Source: Cognatishimia coralii (GTDB taxonomy: Bacteria; Pseudomonadota; Alphaproteobacteria; Rhodobacterales; Rhodobacteraceae). From it: a DNA stretch of 64,000 bases. Location: assembly GCF_037478305.1 (NCBI RefSeq), contig NZ_JBBGAZ010000001.1, positions 1,060,486 through 1,124,485 of the forward strand, given 5' to 3'. Below the pieces are notes generated by a model. That model did no database searches. It was not told the origin of the DNA and saw only the letters and a list, made by a program, of their open reading frames with translations. A program made the position numbers and the translations under genes. This document shows, one piece after another, positions 26,962 through 35,338 of the stretch. How positions within the stretch are numbered: position 1 is the stretch's first letter; each line of letters begins with the position of its first letter.

Positions 26962-27157
26962 GGCGACCCCAGCTGACCTGCGCCCAGACCCGTTCGTAGA
27001 TGACATAGGTGGTAAGGCCGATCCCCGCATTCACCAGTGCCATGGCGCCGCCAACCGTCAAGGAGCCCGTCGCCACATAGCCCACAAGACACATGATCAG
27101 AAGGCCAATCAGGTTCCATACGATCGCCTTAACGATTGATCTTGCTCGGGTTTCCAT
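26954..27157 (-). CDS. DUF2061 small membrane protein
   Basis: A 67-residue protein with two transmembrane helices (about residues 8-28 and 33-53) and the family ending IGLTTYVIYERVWAQVSWG. DUF2061 proteins occur near sulfur or lipid genes in various bacteria and have no assigned function. It is the first gene of a two-gene unit with the desaturase and is divergent from an XRE regulator, with starts 108 bases apart, so that regulator may control both. Confidence 0.88.
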   Translation of the reverse strand: METRARSIVKAIVWNLIGLLIMCLVGYVATGSLTVGGAMALVNAGIGLTTYVIYERVWAQVSWGRHA

Positions 27158-27248
27158 GAGGGGCTCCTTTTGTTTTTGTTGCTATCAAGCCCTAGTCAAA
27201 AACTGGCAGGAGAGGCATTCTGAATGTAATTAACATTTTTCACCAAAT

Positions 27249-27276
27249 GTGATATTTATCACTTCATGAGTGATAA
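27249..27276. promoter_or_regulatory. Nested dyad operator over the XRE gene start
   Basis: Three GTGATA half-sites alternate in orientation: GTGATA-TT-TATCAC at 27249-27262, and TTATCACT/AGTGATAA (perfect 8-bp arms, spacer TCATG) at 27256-27276. The ATG of the XRE gene (27266) lies in the spacer. This fits an autorepression operator that blocks transcription and may also mask the start codon. Confidence 0.6.
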
Positions 27277-28114
27277 AATCGACAAACGCGCCCGATCTGA
27301 ACGATTCCGTCAACGTCTGGAACAGGCGATGGGCACCAGCGGAATCAATCAAAGCGCCCTTGCTCGGATGACAGGCGTAGATCGGTCCACGATTTCGCAA
27401 CTGTTGAAAGACAAAGGCGCGCGGCTGCCGAATGCACAGGTTGTCGGGGAATGCGCCTCAGCCCTCGGTGTCTCTGCCGATTGGCTTTTGTCCCTGACAG
27501 ACAACCCCGAGCGCGCCGAAGATATTGTCGCAAATGCTCTAACCCTAACCGAAGCCCCGCGCGCCTTGGTCGATGAACAGATCTTTGCTTGGCACCAAGA
27601 GGCCGCAGGCTACAAAGTCCGTCATGTGCCGGCCGGCCTGCCCGATATGCTCAAGACGCGCGAGTTGCTCAGCTGGGAATATTCACCGCATCTGGGCCGT
27701 ACGACCGAACAGGCCATCGGTGCCAGCGAAGACCGTTTGAACTGGATGCGCGACAGCTCTTCCGATTATGAGATCGCCCTGCCCATGCATGAAATGGCCA
27801 GCTTCGCGCGCGGCGAAGGATATTACAGCGGCCTCCCAGACGACACCCGCCTCGCCCAGATCGCCCATATGCGGCAGTTAAGCGAACAGCTATATCCGCG
27901 CCTCAGACTTTATCTCTTTGACGCCCGCCAGCTTTACTCGGCGCCCGTCACGGTTTTTGGCCCATTGCTCGCGGTGCTCTATTTAGGACGCAACTACCTT
28001 GCCTTCCGCGACACAACGCGGGTGCAAGGGTTTACCGAACATTTCGATGCTTTGGTGCGAGAGGCAACGGTCACGGCGCGCAGCCTGCCTGACTATTTAG
28101 ACAGTCTGACTTAA
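27266..28114 (+). CDS. XRE-family HTH regulator with C-terminal sensor-like domain
   Basis: A 282-residue regulator. Residues 10-75 form a Cro/CI helix-turn-helix (RFRQRLEQAM, then INQSALARMTGVDRSTISQL). Residues 100-280 are a larger domain containing LPDMLKTRELLSWEY and a YSAPVTVFG strand, loosely similar in layout to the effector part of DUF5753 regulators; no specific ligand motif is seen. No usual ribosome binding site precedes the ATG, and the start is embedded in a perfect inverted repeat. The divergent DUF2061/desaturase pair is the most likely target besides itself. Confidence 0.85.
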   Translation: MSDKIDKRARSERFRQRLEQAMGTSGINQSALARMTGVDRSTISQLLKDKGARLPNAQVVGECASALGVSADWLLSLTDNPERAEDIVANALTLTEAPRALVDEQIFAWHQEAAGYKVRHVPAGLPDMLKTRELLSWEYSPHLGRTTEQAIGASEDRLNWMRDSSSDYEIALPMHEMASFARGEGYYSGLPDDTRLAQIAHMRQLSEQLYPRLRLYLFDARQLYSAPVTVFGPLLAVLYLGRNYLAFRDTTRVQGFTEHFDALVREATVTARSLPDYLDSLT

Positions 28115-28857
28115 ACCTTAGGATCCGGGTTTTCAGTGTGTCCATCCACAGCAATCACCTGCCCCGACACCAGACGCGCTGCATCAGATCCCAAGAACAC
28201 GGCCATATTGGCAACATCCTCAGCCGTCACAAAAGACCGCATCGACGTTCCCGCCGCATAGCCCGCATAAACCTCGTCCCGCGTCATGCCTTTGATCGCG
28301 GCCTCGCGCTCTAACACGCCTTCCATCCTCGGTCCTTCCACGGCCCCCGGGCAGATCGCATTGGCGCGGATGCCCTCTGGCCCCAGTTCCATCGCGACGG
28401 TTTTCATCAGGCCAATGATGCCCCATTTCGCCGCAGCATATGGCGCGCGATTGGGATAGCCATATATGCCCGCCGTCGAAGACGTATAGACGATGGATCC
28501 CTGCCCCGCCGCACGCATCATGGGGCTTGCGTATTTCGTCGCCAGAAACGCGCCTTCAAGGTTTACGGATACACAGCGCTGCCACTCCGCAAGATCGATA
28601 TCGCCAATAGCATTGGTCGGCCCAGCGATGCCAGCATTGGCACAGAGCACGTCCAGCCCGCCCCACTCAGCGTCAATTTCTGCAAACAAATGGGCCATCG
28701 CAGCCTCATCGGACACATCCGCACGCGTCTTGCGCCACGTGTCAGGACAATCCGCCAACGACGCCGCGACCACGTCCGTGATCCACACGTCAAACCCGGC
28801 CGCAGCAAAGCCCTCGGCCATGGCGCGCCCGATCCCGGACGCGCCCGCTGTTATCAA
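28111..28857 (-). CDS. SDR-family oxidoreductase of the carnitine locus
   Basis: A 248-residue short-chain dehydrogenase: cofactor motif TAGASGIG at the very N-terminus, CANAGIAG, catalytic Ser in YTSSTAGIYG, YAAAK, and PGAVEGPR. The frame has no ATG or GTG upstream. TTG at 28857 is the nearest start but leaves almost no first beta-strand; CTG at 28872 would add SRRVL-type residues and has GGGGC seven bases before it. It follows the carnitine dehydrogenase gene directly, so it may reduce acetoacetate or another product of that pathway. Its last four bases overlap the XRE gene tail. Confidence 0.85.
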   Translation of the reverse strand: MITAGASGIGRAMAEGFAAAGFDVWITDVVAASLADCPDTWRKTRADVSDEAAMAHLFAEIDAEWGGLDVLCANAGIAGPTNAIGDIDLAEWQRCVSVNLEGAFLATKYASPMMRAAGQGSIVYTSSTAGIYGYPNRAPYAAAKWGIIGLMKTVAMELGPEGIRANAICPGAVEGPRMEGVLEREAAIKGMTRDEVYAGYAAGTSMRSFVTAEDVANMAVFLGSDAARLVSGQVIAVDGHTENPDPKV

Positions 28858-28868
28858 AACCCGCCGAC

Positions 28869-30344
28869 TCAGCGCGGTTGCCCCACATAGCGGCCAACGC
28901 CCTCAGAGGCCGGCAGTTTCGCATGGGCGCTCGCCAATGCCGCGAGGTTGTCCATGATCTCTTGGCTTGGCTCGCTGGGGCGACGGGTTTCCAAGGACAC
29001 ATGCAACAAGAAATGCTCGCCGGTCGCCAAGAGGCGGTCGCCTTCATACATTTCATGCCACAGCTGCATCTTCTTGCCTTCGCCTTTCAGAACCCGCGTG
29101 CGGATCTCAACGACCTGCCCCAGATGCGTCTCATCCAGATAGCGGATATGAGTCTCTCCGGTGAAATAGCTGCCACCTGTCGCGATATATTCCTTGGTGC
29201 AGCCGATGATCTCCATCAGCCGATCGGTCGCCTCGGAAAACGCCGTGCCATAGCAGGCTTCATTCATGTGACCATTGTAGTCCAGCCAATCCGCTGGCAC
29301 CGCACGACGCCCTGTCACAACCAACTCGTCCAAAGACGCGATGTCAGACATCGCGCGCGGCAGATCGCTTTGCGCAATCAGACGTTCGTCGTGCTTGTTC
29401 AGCACCTCACCCGCGCCCCAGTTGTTGGCTTTCAACGCGCGCATCATGCCGACACAGTTGTCGTCGCGAATACGTTCCAGCTCGCGGATCGACAGATGGC
29501 CGGACTGTGCATCCGACTGATCCGCAATCAGATCGACCAGCTCGTCGGTGAACTCAGGCACATCCATCAGCTTGGTCCAAGGCCATTTCAGAGCCGGGCC
29601 AAACTGCGCCATGAAGTGCTTCATACCCGCTTCGCCACCTGCAATCCGATAGGTCTCAAACAGACCCATCTGTGCCCAGCGGATGCCGAATGCCATGCGG
29701 ATCGACTCGTCGATCTCCTCAGTCGTGGCGATACCGTCTTTCACCAGCCACAGCGCCTCGCGCCACACCGCTTCAAGGAAACGGTCCGCAATATGCGCAT
29801 CGATCTCTTTGCGCACTTTCAGCGGGAACATCCCGACAGAGCTCAGGATCTCTGCTGCACGTTCAACGGTTTCCGGCGCGTTTTTCTCGGTCGCAACCAG
29901 CTCCACCAACGGCATCAGATAGACCGGGTTAAACGGGTGGGTCACAACGATCTGCTCTGGACGGCTCGCGCAGTTCTGCAACTCGGACGGCTTAAACCCA
30001 GAGGTCGAGGACCCCAGGATCGCATCCTTCGGCGCATGTTCCTGCAGCGTCTGATAGACCTTCTGCTTCAGCTCAATCCGCTCAGGCACCGACTCTTGAA
30101 TCCAGGTCGCGCCCTGAACGGCCTCTGACATGGTCTCATGAAAACTCAGCTTGCCCTCAGGAGGCAAAGCCGTGTCCGACAGGCCCGGCAACGAGCGCCG
30201 CGCGTTGTCCAGAACTTCACCAATCTTCCGTTCTGCCTCTGGATCCGGGTCAAACACCCGCACATCCCAGCCATTCAGCAAAAACCGAGCGGCCCAGCCG
30301 CCGCCAATCACACCACCGCCAACAATCGTTGCAATCTGCGTCAC
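28869..30344 (-). CDS. lcdH: L-carnitine dehydrogenase / betainyl-CoA thioesterase fusion
   Basis: A 491-residue two-domain enzyme. Residues 1-310 are a 3-hydroxyacyl-CoA-dehydrogenase-type domain (VGGGVIGGGWAARF; catalytic region VTHPFNPVYLMPLVELV) that oxidises L-carnitine to 3-dehydrocarnitine. Residues 340-480 are a hot-dog thioesterase (DYNGHMNEACYGTAFSEATD). This fusion is known from rhizobial carnitine degradation, where the thioesterase hydrolyses betainyl-CoA to glycine betaine. The GTG at 30344 has AGGAAGAG upstream and begins MTQIATIVGGG; the longer frame runs into an intergenic repeat. A BKACE gene precedes it. Confidence 0.92.
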   Translation of the reverse strand: MTQIATIVGGGVIGGGWAARFLLNGWDVRVFDPDPEAERKIGEVLDNARRSLPGLSDTALPPEGKLSFHETMSEAVQGATWIQESVPERIELKQKVYQTLQEHAPKDAILGSSTSGFKPSELQNCASRPEQIVVTHPFNPVYLMPLVELVATEKNAPETVERAAEILSSVGMFPLKVRKEIDAHIADRFLEAVWREALWLVKDGIATTEEIDESIRMAFGIRWAQMGLFETYRIAGGEAGMKHFMAQFGPALKWPWTKLMDVPEFTDELVDLIADQSDAQSGHLSIRELERIRDDNCVGMMRALKANNWGAGEVLNKHDERLIAQSDLPRAMSDIASLDELVVTGRRAVPADWLDYNGHMNEACYGTAFSEATDRLMEIIGCTKEYIATGGSYFTGETHIRYLDETHLGQVVEIRTRVLKGEGKKMQLWHEMYEGDRLLATGEHFLLHVSLETRRPSEPSQEIMDNLAALASAHAKLPASEGVGRYVGQPR

Positions 30345-30355
30345 GATGCTCTTCC

Positions 30356-30382
30356 TTTTCTCTTGCTCAAAATATCCCGGGG
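30356..30382 (-). repeat. Interspersed REP-like element
   Basis: On the minus strand this reads CCCCGGGATATTTTGAGCAA followed by GAGAAAA, closely matching 15079-15112 and 36847-36875. It lies between the BKACE gene and the GTG start of the carnitine dehydrogenase, and its end almost touches that gene's ribosome binding site. Confidence 0.65.
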
Positions 30383-30383
30383 T

Positions 30384-30400
30384 CTGGGGCAGAGCCCCAG
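30384..30400. terminator. GC hairpin beside the REP-like element
   Basis: Arms CTGGGGC and GCCCCAG flank AGA, a perfect 7-bp stem with no U-tract. It lies inside the carnitine operon, so it may act in mRNA processing or partial termination after the BKACE gene. Confidence 0.4.
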
Positions 30401-30421
30401 CCCGCCAGAACATCCAAAAGC

Positions 30422-31339
30422 TTACTTCGCGACCGGCGCGCGTTTGACCAGACCCAGCTTCTCACGCACTTCGTCAGGGCCAATCACCCGCGCACCCATG
30501 TTGGACACGATGGTATTCGCGCGCTCAACCAGCTGCCAGTTCTCGGCCAGAACGCCTTTGTCGAGCCAGAGGTTGTCTTCCAGACCAACCCGCACGTTGC
30601 CGCCCGCAAGAACAGCCGCCGCGGCATAGGCCATCTGATCACGACCCAGCGAGAAGGCCGAGAAGGTCCACTCATCAGGAACCGCATTGACCATCGCCAT
30701 GAAGGTGTTCAGATCGTTTGGCGCACCCCAAGGCACACCCATACAAAGCTGAACCAGAGCATTCGGCTCAAGGATCCCTTCAGCCACCAGCTGCTTTGCA
30801 AACCACAGATGGCCGGTGTCAAAAGCTTCGATTTCCGCCTTCACACCCAGATCGGTCATCATCTGACCCATCGCACGCAGCATGCCAGGCGTGTTGGTCA
30901 TCACATAGTCGGCTTCGGCAAAGTTCATGGTGCCGCAATCCAGCGTGCAGATCTCTGGCAGACATTCCGCCACATGGGCCACGCGCTCGGTCGCGCCAAT
31001 CATATCGGTCGCGGCGGCGTTCACTGGGAATGGGTTTTCTGTGTCGCCAAAGACGATGTCACCGCCCATGCCTGCGGTCAGGTTCAGAACCACATCGATG
31101 TCGCTGTCGCGCACGCGGTCGGTCAGCTCGCGATACAGAGCCAGATCGCGGCTCGGAGCGCCCGTCTCTGGGTCGCGCACGTGGCAATGCACCACCGCAG
31201 CACCTGCTTTGGCCGCGGCAATCGCACTCTCGGCGATCTGTTTTGGCGAGCGTGGAACATGGGGGCTGCGATCCTGAGTGCCACCAGAGCCGGTGACAGC
31301 GGCTGTGATAAAGACCTCGCGGTTCATGGACAAAGGCAT
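30422..31339 (-). CDS. BKACE-family 3-dehydrocarnitine cleavage enzyme
   Basis: A 305-residue zinc enzyme of the beta-keto acid cleavage family (DUF849). It shows FITAAVTGSGG, the metal site AAVVHCHVRDPETG, TLDCGTMNF, and the late GGNVRVGLEDNLWL. In carnitine degraders this family condenses 3-dehydrocarnitine with acetyl-CoA to give acetoacetate and betainyl-CoA. The fused dehydrogenase/thioesterase gene downstream supports that substrate. The ATG at 31339 has AGAGGAA six bases upstream, and a divergent CdhR-like regulator starts 79 bases away. Confidence 0.92.
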   Translation of the reverse strand: MPLSMNREVFITAAVTGSGGTQDRSPHVPRSPKQIAESAIAAAKAGAAVVHCHVRDPETGAPSRDLALYRELTDRVRDSDIDVVLNLTAGMGGDIVFGDTENPFPVNAAATDMIGATERVAHVAECLPEICTLDCGTMNFAEADYVMTNTPGMLRAMGQMMTDLGVKAEIEAFDTGHLWFAKQLVAEGILEPNALVQLCMGVPWGAPNDLNTFMAMVNAVPDEWTFSAFSLGRDQMAYAAAAVLAGGNVRVGLEDNLWLDKGVLAENWQLVERANTIVSNMGARVIGPDEVREKLGLVKRAPVAK

Positions 31340-31418
31340 AGCTGATTCCTCTATTTAGCTTTCATCCACTATGCCGCGCCTTGCGTAGAAGTACTTTTCT
31401 CAATACGAAGTAAAATTG

Positions 31419-32411
31419 ATGAAACCCGCAAGAGATCTCTTTCTTCCGGACCCAAAGCCGCTGGATACGGTGGTTCTGGTTCTAGACCAAAGCAACACGC
31501 TGTCCTTTGCGGCCGCGACCGATCCTATGCGAGCCGCCAACCGTAAATCCGGCGCGCCTTTGTTTCGTTGGCGCTTTGCAACAGCCGAGGGTACGGCGGC
31601 GCGACTGACAACGGGTCTCACGGTTGAAGGCCCTCCGATTGCCAGCATCGAGGCTTGTGATCTTCTGATCGTCGTTGCTGGGTTCAACTTGCTGAACCAC
31701 GCAACTCCACGCCTGTCCGCCAGCCTCAGGCGGTTAAAGAACCAAGACACTGGCATCATTGCGATTGACGGCGGCCCCTGGCTCTTGGCCAGCGCGGGCC
31801 TGCTCAATGGCCACCCGGCCACCACCCATTGGGAAGATCTCGACGAATTCGCCAGCCGCTTTCCCGAGGTCGAAACCCGCCGCGACCGCTATTGCCTCTC
31901 GCCGCCATTTGCCACTTCGGGCGGAGCTTCGCCTGCGATTGATCTCATGCTGCATCTGATCGCCAACCGCTGGGGCGGAGACCTTGCACGCCGCACCGCA
32001 GGCGCCTTTCTCTATGACCCGGTTCCAGAAGGGCGCTGGCAAACCCCCAGCTCCCTGCCCCGCGATCCGCGTAGGCCGCCCGTGGTGACACAGGCGCTCG
32101 ATCTGATGGCGCAGACCTTGGCCGATCCGCTGCCGATTCAAGAGGTCGCCGAACAGACCAATCAATCCCCGCGCCGTCTGGAACAGCTTTTTGCCCAGCA
32201 CGTCGGCCAGCCACCGCAAAGCTATTACCTGCACCTGCGCCTGACCGAGGCCCATCGCCTTGCCACAGACACACCGATGACTGTCAGGGACATCGGTTTC
32301 GCGACAGGCTTTGCCAGCCTGTCGAGCTTTTCACGTGCGTTTAAGGCTCAGTTCGGCCTATCCGTCAGCCGTCTCAGGCGAGGAAGCCATAATGAGGACG
32401 AGCGCCCCTAG
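31419..32411 (+). CDS. GlxA/CdhR-type AraC-family regulator
   Basis: A 330-residue regulator: residues 15-190 are a DJ-1/PfpI (class I glutamine amidotransferase-like) sensor, and residues 225-320 an AraC/XylS DNA-binding domain with two helix-turn-helix units (PIQEVAEQTNQSPRRLEQLF; TVRDIGFATGFASLSSFSRAF). The layout is that of Pseudomonas CdhR, which activates carnitine catabolism, and the gene is divergent from the carnitine genes, so the same role is likely. The ATG at 31419 is chosen over the TTG just before it. Its last 54 bases overlap nhaA on the other strand. Confidence 0.88.
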   Translation: MKPARDLFLPDPKPLDTVVLVLDQSNTLSFAAATDPMRAANRKSGAPLFRWRFATAEGTAARLTTGLTVEGPPIASIEACDLLIVVAGFNLLNHATPRLSASLRRLKNQDTGIIAIDGGPWLLASAGLLNGHPATTHWEDLDEFASRFPEVETRRDRYCLSPPFATSGGASPAIDLMLHLIANRWGGDLARRTAGAFLYDPVPEGRWQTPSSLPRDPRRPPVVTQALDLMAQTLADPLPIQEVAEQTNQSPRRLEQLFAQHVGQPPQSYYLHLRLTEAHRLATDTPMTVRDIGFATGFASLSSFSRAFKAQFGLSVSRLRRGSHNEDERP

Positions 32412-34172
32412 GCTGCCTGCGACCAGCGAGGCAATGAGGATCGCGAGTTTGACGCTTTCCAGCTGCTCGCCTGCGAAGGCTGCCGAACCGATAAAGATCG
32501 ACATGGTAAAGCCGACACCGGCCAAAAGCCCCGCGCCAACGACTTGTGTCCAAGAGATCTCGGGTGAGAGTTTCGCAAGACCCAGACGCACACCCAGATA
32601 ACAGATCAGGAAAATCCCCAGTGGTTTGCCGATCACGAGCCCTGCCATCACGCCAAGCACCTCTGGCGAGCCCAGCGCAAAGCTCGACCCGATGATCAAA
32701 ATGCCGGTGTTAAAGAAGGCAAACAAAGGCAAGATCAGGAAGTTGGACCAGCCTTCGAGAGCGTGCTGCAGGTGGAACCCCGGTTCGCGCAACCGCTCGA
32801 CGGCAGACTCAAGCCGCGCCAAAGCGCCAGCTCCGATGGCCGAAGAATTGCTCTCGCGCTCCGCTTCAAAGACCGAGGCCGCCTGCTCTGCCACGCCCTC
32901 AATGCTGGCCGAGCGCCGCGATGGGATCGCCAAGGCGGTCAAAACACCTGCGAGCGTCGCATGCAGCCCGCTTTCATAGACGAAGTACCAAAGCACCACA
33001 CCCAAAAGCAGATACGGCGTGCGCGAGTAGATCCGCGCGCGGTTTAGAACCAGCATGATCGCCAGAATGCCAACGCCAAAGAGGAAAGCATCCATATGGA
33101 AGCCGTGCCCATAGAACAGCGCAATAACGAGGATCGCGCCAAGGTCATCGGCAATCGCAAGCGCAGACACAAAGATCTTGAGCGAGGTCGGCACGCGGCG
33201 GCCCAGCAGAGCCATAATCCCGAGCGTAAAGGCGATATCAGTCGCCATAGGAATACCCCAGCCATGCAGCGTATCTGGGCTGTTCCAGTTGATCGCCGCG
33301 TAGATCAGCGCGGGCATCGCCATGCCCCCGACCGCGCCCAGGATCGGTAGGGCGGCACGGGACATATCCGAGAGTTCTCCGTCGACCATCTCGCGTTTGA
33401 TCTCGATCCCGACAATCAGGAAGAAAAGCGCCATGAGGCCGTCGTTGATCCAATGCTCCAGTGACAGCGAAAATTTCGCGTCAGCAAAAAACAGGCCCAT
33501 CTTTGTGTGGCGCAGATGTTCATAGGCTTCGTGGAAGCCGACATTCACAACGATCAACGCCGCGATGGTTGCCGCCACCAGAACCATGCCCGCCGAGGCC
33601 GCCCAGTGGAAAAAGTCTTCGCTCGCCAAGCGCAACCGCAGACCGAGTGGCTTCTCGATTGCTTCAGTGACCGCGGCCTCATCCCAAGCGCCAACATATT
33701 GACGGTTATCAATAAATACGAGCGGGCCGCCATGGGCATCCGAGGCAATCGCGCTGTCATGGTCGTCTTGCAGACGCTGCGTAGTCTCATCTGAGAACAT
33801 ATCGTCGCGCAGTTTGTCCTGATCCATATCAAGCGCTTCGGCAATCGCCATGACGACGCCGACCGTATAGCGCGGAGGGCGCGAGAACAGCGCGTTGCGC
33901 ATGTCGTCAAACCGCCCCTGCGCTGCCGCAGCGATGGCTGCGCGGGCTGCAATGTCAGACCCGTTCTCATTGCCGACAGCCGGCAGGAACCGATAGGCGA
34001 AGGTCACATTTTCCGGCAAAGCCCGCAGCCGCGTGCGCCGCATGATATCGCGGATCCGGCGCATGCGGTCGCTGGTGAAATCAATGTACCAGACAATCGA
34101 GACCCTGCCGTTTTCTTTGCCTTCGACAATGTCACGAGAGGTGTCGAGCGGGTGCTTTAGATAGCCATTCAT
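32358..34172 (-). CDS. nhaA: NhaA Na+/H+ antiporter with N-terminal thioredoxin-fold domain
   Basis: A 604-residue protein. Residues 1-175 follow a DsbA-like thioredoxin fold (VSIVWYIDFTS at the first strand, GGPLVFIDNRQYVGAWDE near the end) but contain no cysteine at all, so no redox chemistry is expected. Residues 185-600 are a full NhaA antiporter with about 12 helices, including the ion-binding pair in ALAIADDLGAILVIALFY and the start GLMALFFLIVGIEIKREM. E. coli NhaA has 388 residues and lacks the extra domain. It exports sodium in exchange for protons. The added domain may sense or scaffold. Confidence 0.93.
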   Translation of the reverse strand: MNGYLKHPLDTSRDIVEGKENGRVSIVWYIDFTSDRMRRIRDIMRRTRLRALPENVTFAYRFLPAVGNENGSDIAARAAIAAAAQGRFDDMRNALFSRPPRYTVGVVMAIAEALDMDQDKLRDDMFSDETTQRLQDDHDSAIASDAHGGPLVFIDNRQYVGAWDEAAVTEAIEKPLGLRLRLASEDFFHWAASAGMVLVAATIAALIVVNVGFHEAYEHLRHTKMGLFFADAKFSLSLEHWINDGLMALFFLIVGIEIKREMVDGELSDMSRAALPILGAVGGMAMPALIYAAINWNSPDTLHGWGIPMATDIAFTLGIMALLGRRVPTSLKIFVSALAIADDLGAILVIALFYGHGFHMDAFLFGVGILAIMLVLNRARIYSRTPYLLLGVVLWYFVYESGLHATLAGVLTALAIPSRRSASIEGVAEQAASVFEAERESNSSAIGAGALARLESAVERLREPGFHLQHALEGWSNFLILPLFAFFNTGILIIGSSFALGSPEVLGVMAGLVIGKPLGIFLICYLGVRLGLAKLSPEISWTQVVGAGLLAGVGFTMSIFIGSAAFAGEQLESVKLAILIASLVAGSLGALVLIMASSPETADG

Positions 34173-34252
34173 GCGTAGGGTTCATCCGTTCTGAGGTCGC
34201 GCGCGATACTAGTGATAGTGACGCATTAGACAAGAGGTATCGAAACGTCCAA

Positions 34253-35338
34253 CTAGGTACCCACATCAGCCTGCGCAACCGACACCGACTTAACAATCGC
34301 AAAGACCGTCTGACCTTTGGCGAGCGCCATGGTTTTGGCAGATCTTTGCGTGATCCGCGCCAAGACATGGGCGTCTCCGCAGGCCAAGCGCACCAGAACG
34401 CCCGGCCCCTGCCCTGCGTGGATGTCCTCAATGCGGGCTTCCATCACATTCAGCGCAGAGATGCCGTCCGGTCGGTTCAAGGACAACATGACATCGCTGG
34501 CTTTGATCCGCAGGCGCACATCATCCCCAACCGAGGCCATTACGTGCGGCAAATGAAGCTTTGTGCCCGCGCCGCTTAGTTCGGTGAGCCCATCCTCGTG
34601 ATGCGCCGTGACTCGCGCGCGTAGCACCGCTCCGCTTTCGCGCAATCCCAAAACGGCGGCGGCGCTTGTGTCCGAGAATACCTCTTCCACGGGCCCCGCC
34701 TTCGCCACCTTGCCGTCTCTCAGCAAGATGACGTGGTTTGCCAAACGCGCGACCTCAGACACCGAGTGGCTCACATAGAGGATCGGGACCTGCGCGTGGT
34801 CTCGCAGACGTTCGAGGTAAGGCAAAATTTCCTCTTTGCGCGCGGCATCCAGCGCGGCCAGAGGTTCGTCCAATAGCAACACCTCGGGCTTGGCCAGCAA
34901 GGCCCGCGCCAGGGCGACCCGTTGTTTTTCCCCGCCAGACAAGGCCTGAGGGCGGCGGTCCTGCAAGTGGTCCAGCCCTAGCATCGTTACGATCTGCTCT
35001 TGATAGCCGTGATCCACAGCTTGCCCGCGCGCCTTGGGCCCATAGGACAGATTGCGCGACACGCTTAGATGGGGAAACAGCCGCGCCTCTTGAAACACAT
35101 AGCCAATGTTTCGCTTTTGAGGGCTAAGGTTGATCCCCGCTGCGCGGTCCAAGACTTTGCGGCCCGACATCGTGATCTGCCCTTCGTCCGGAGTCAAAAG
35201 CCCTGCGACCGACTGGATGATCGTGGTTTTGCCCGCGCCAGAGGGACCAAACAGCGCAGTCACCCCAGCAGGTGCGTGAAACGCTACATCCAGATCAAAG
35301 CCTTGGAAATGATGAGAAATCTGAACCTCGATACTCAT
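34253..35338 (-). CDS. modC: Molybdate ABC transporter ATPase ModC
   Basis: A 361-residue ABC ATPase: Walker A GPSGAGKTT, signature LSGGEKQRVALARAL, Walker B VLLLDEPLAALD, and a C-terminal molybdate-binding TOBE/MOP domain (residues 290-355). It powers molybdate or tungstate import through ModB. Its ATG overlaps the modB stop by four bases. It is the last gene of modABC; no modE-type regulator is in the window. Confidence 0.96.
   Translation of the reverse strand: MSIEVQISHHFQGFDLDVAFHAPAGVTALFGPSGAGKTTIIQSVAGLLTPDEGQITMSGRKVLDRAAGINLSPQKRNIGYVFQEARLFPHLSVSRNLSYGPKARGQAVDHGYQEQIVTMLGLDHLQDRRPQALSGGEKQRVALARALLAKPEVLLLDEPLAALDAARKEEILPYLERLRDHAQVPILYVSHSVSEVARLANHVILLRDGKVAKAGPVEEVFSDTSAAAVLGLRESGAVLRARVTAHHEDGLTELSGAGTKLHLPHVMASVGDDVRLRIKASDVMLSLNRPDGISALNVMEARIEDIHAGQGPGVLVRLACGDAHVLARITQRSAKTMALAKGQTVFAIVKSVSVAQADVGT

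Noticed and set aside
28878..30128. Plus-strand frame of 416 codons
   Set aside because: Antisense shadow of the carnitine dehydrogenase fusion.
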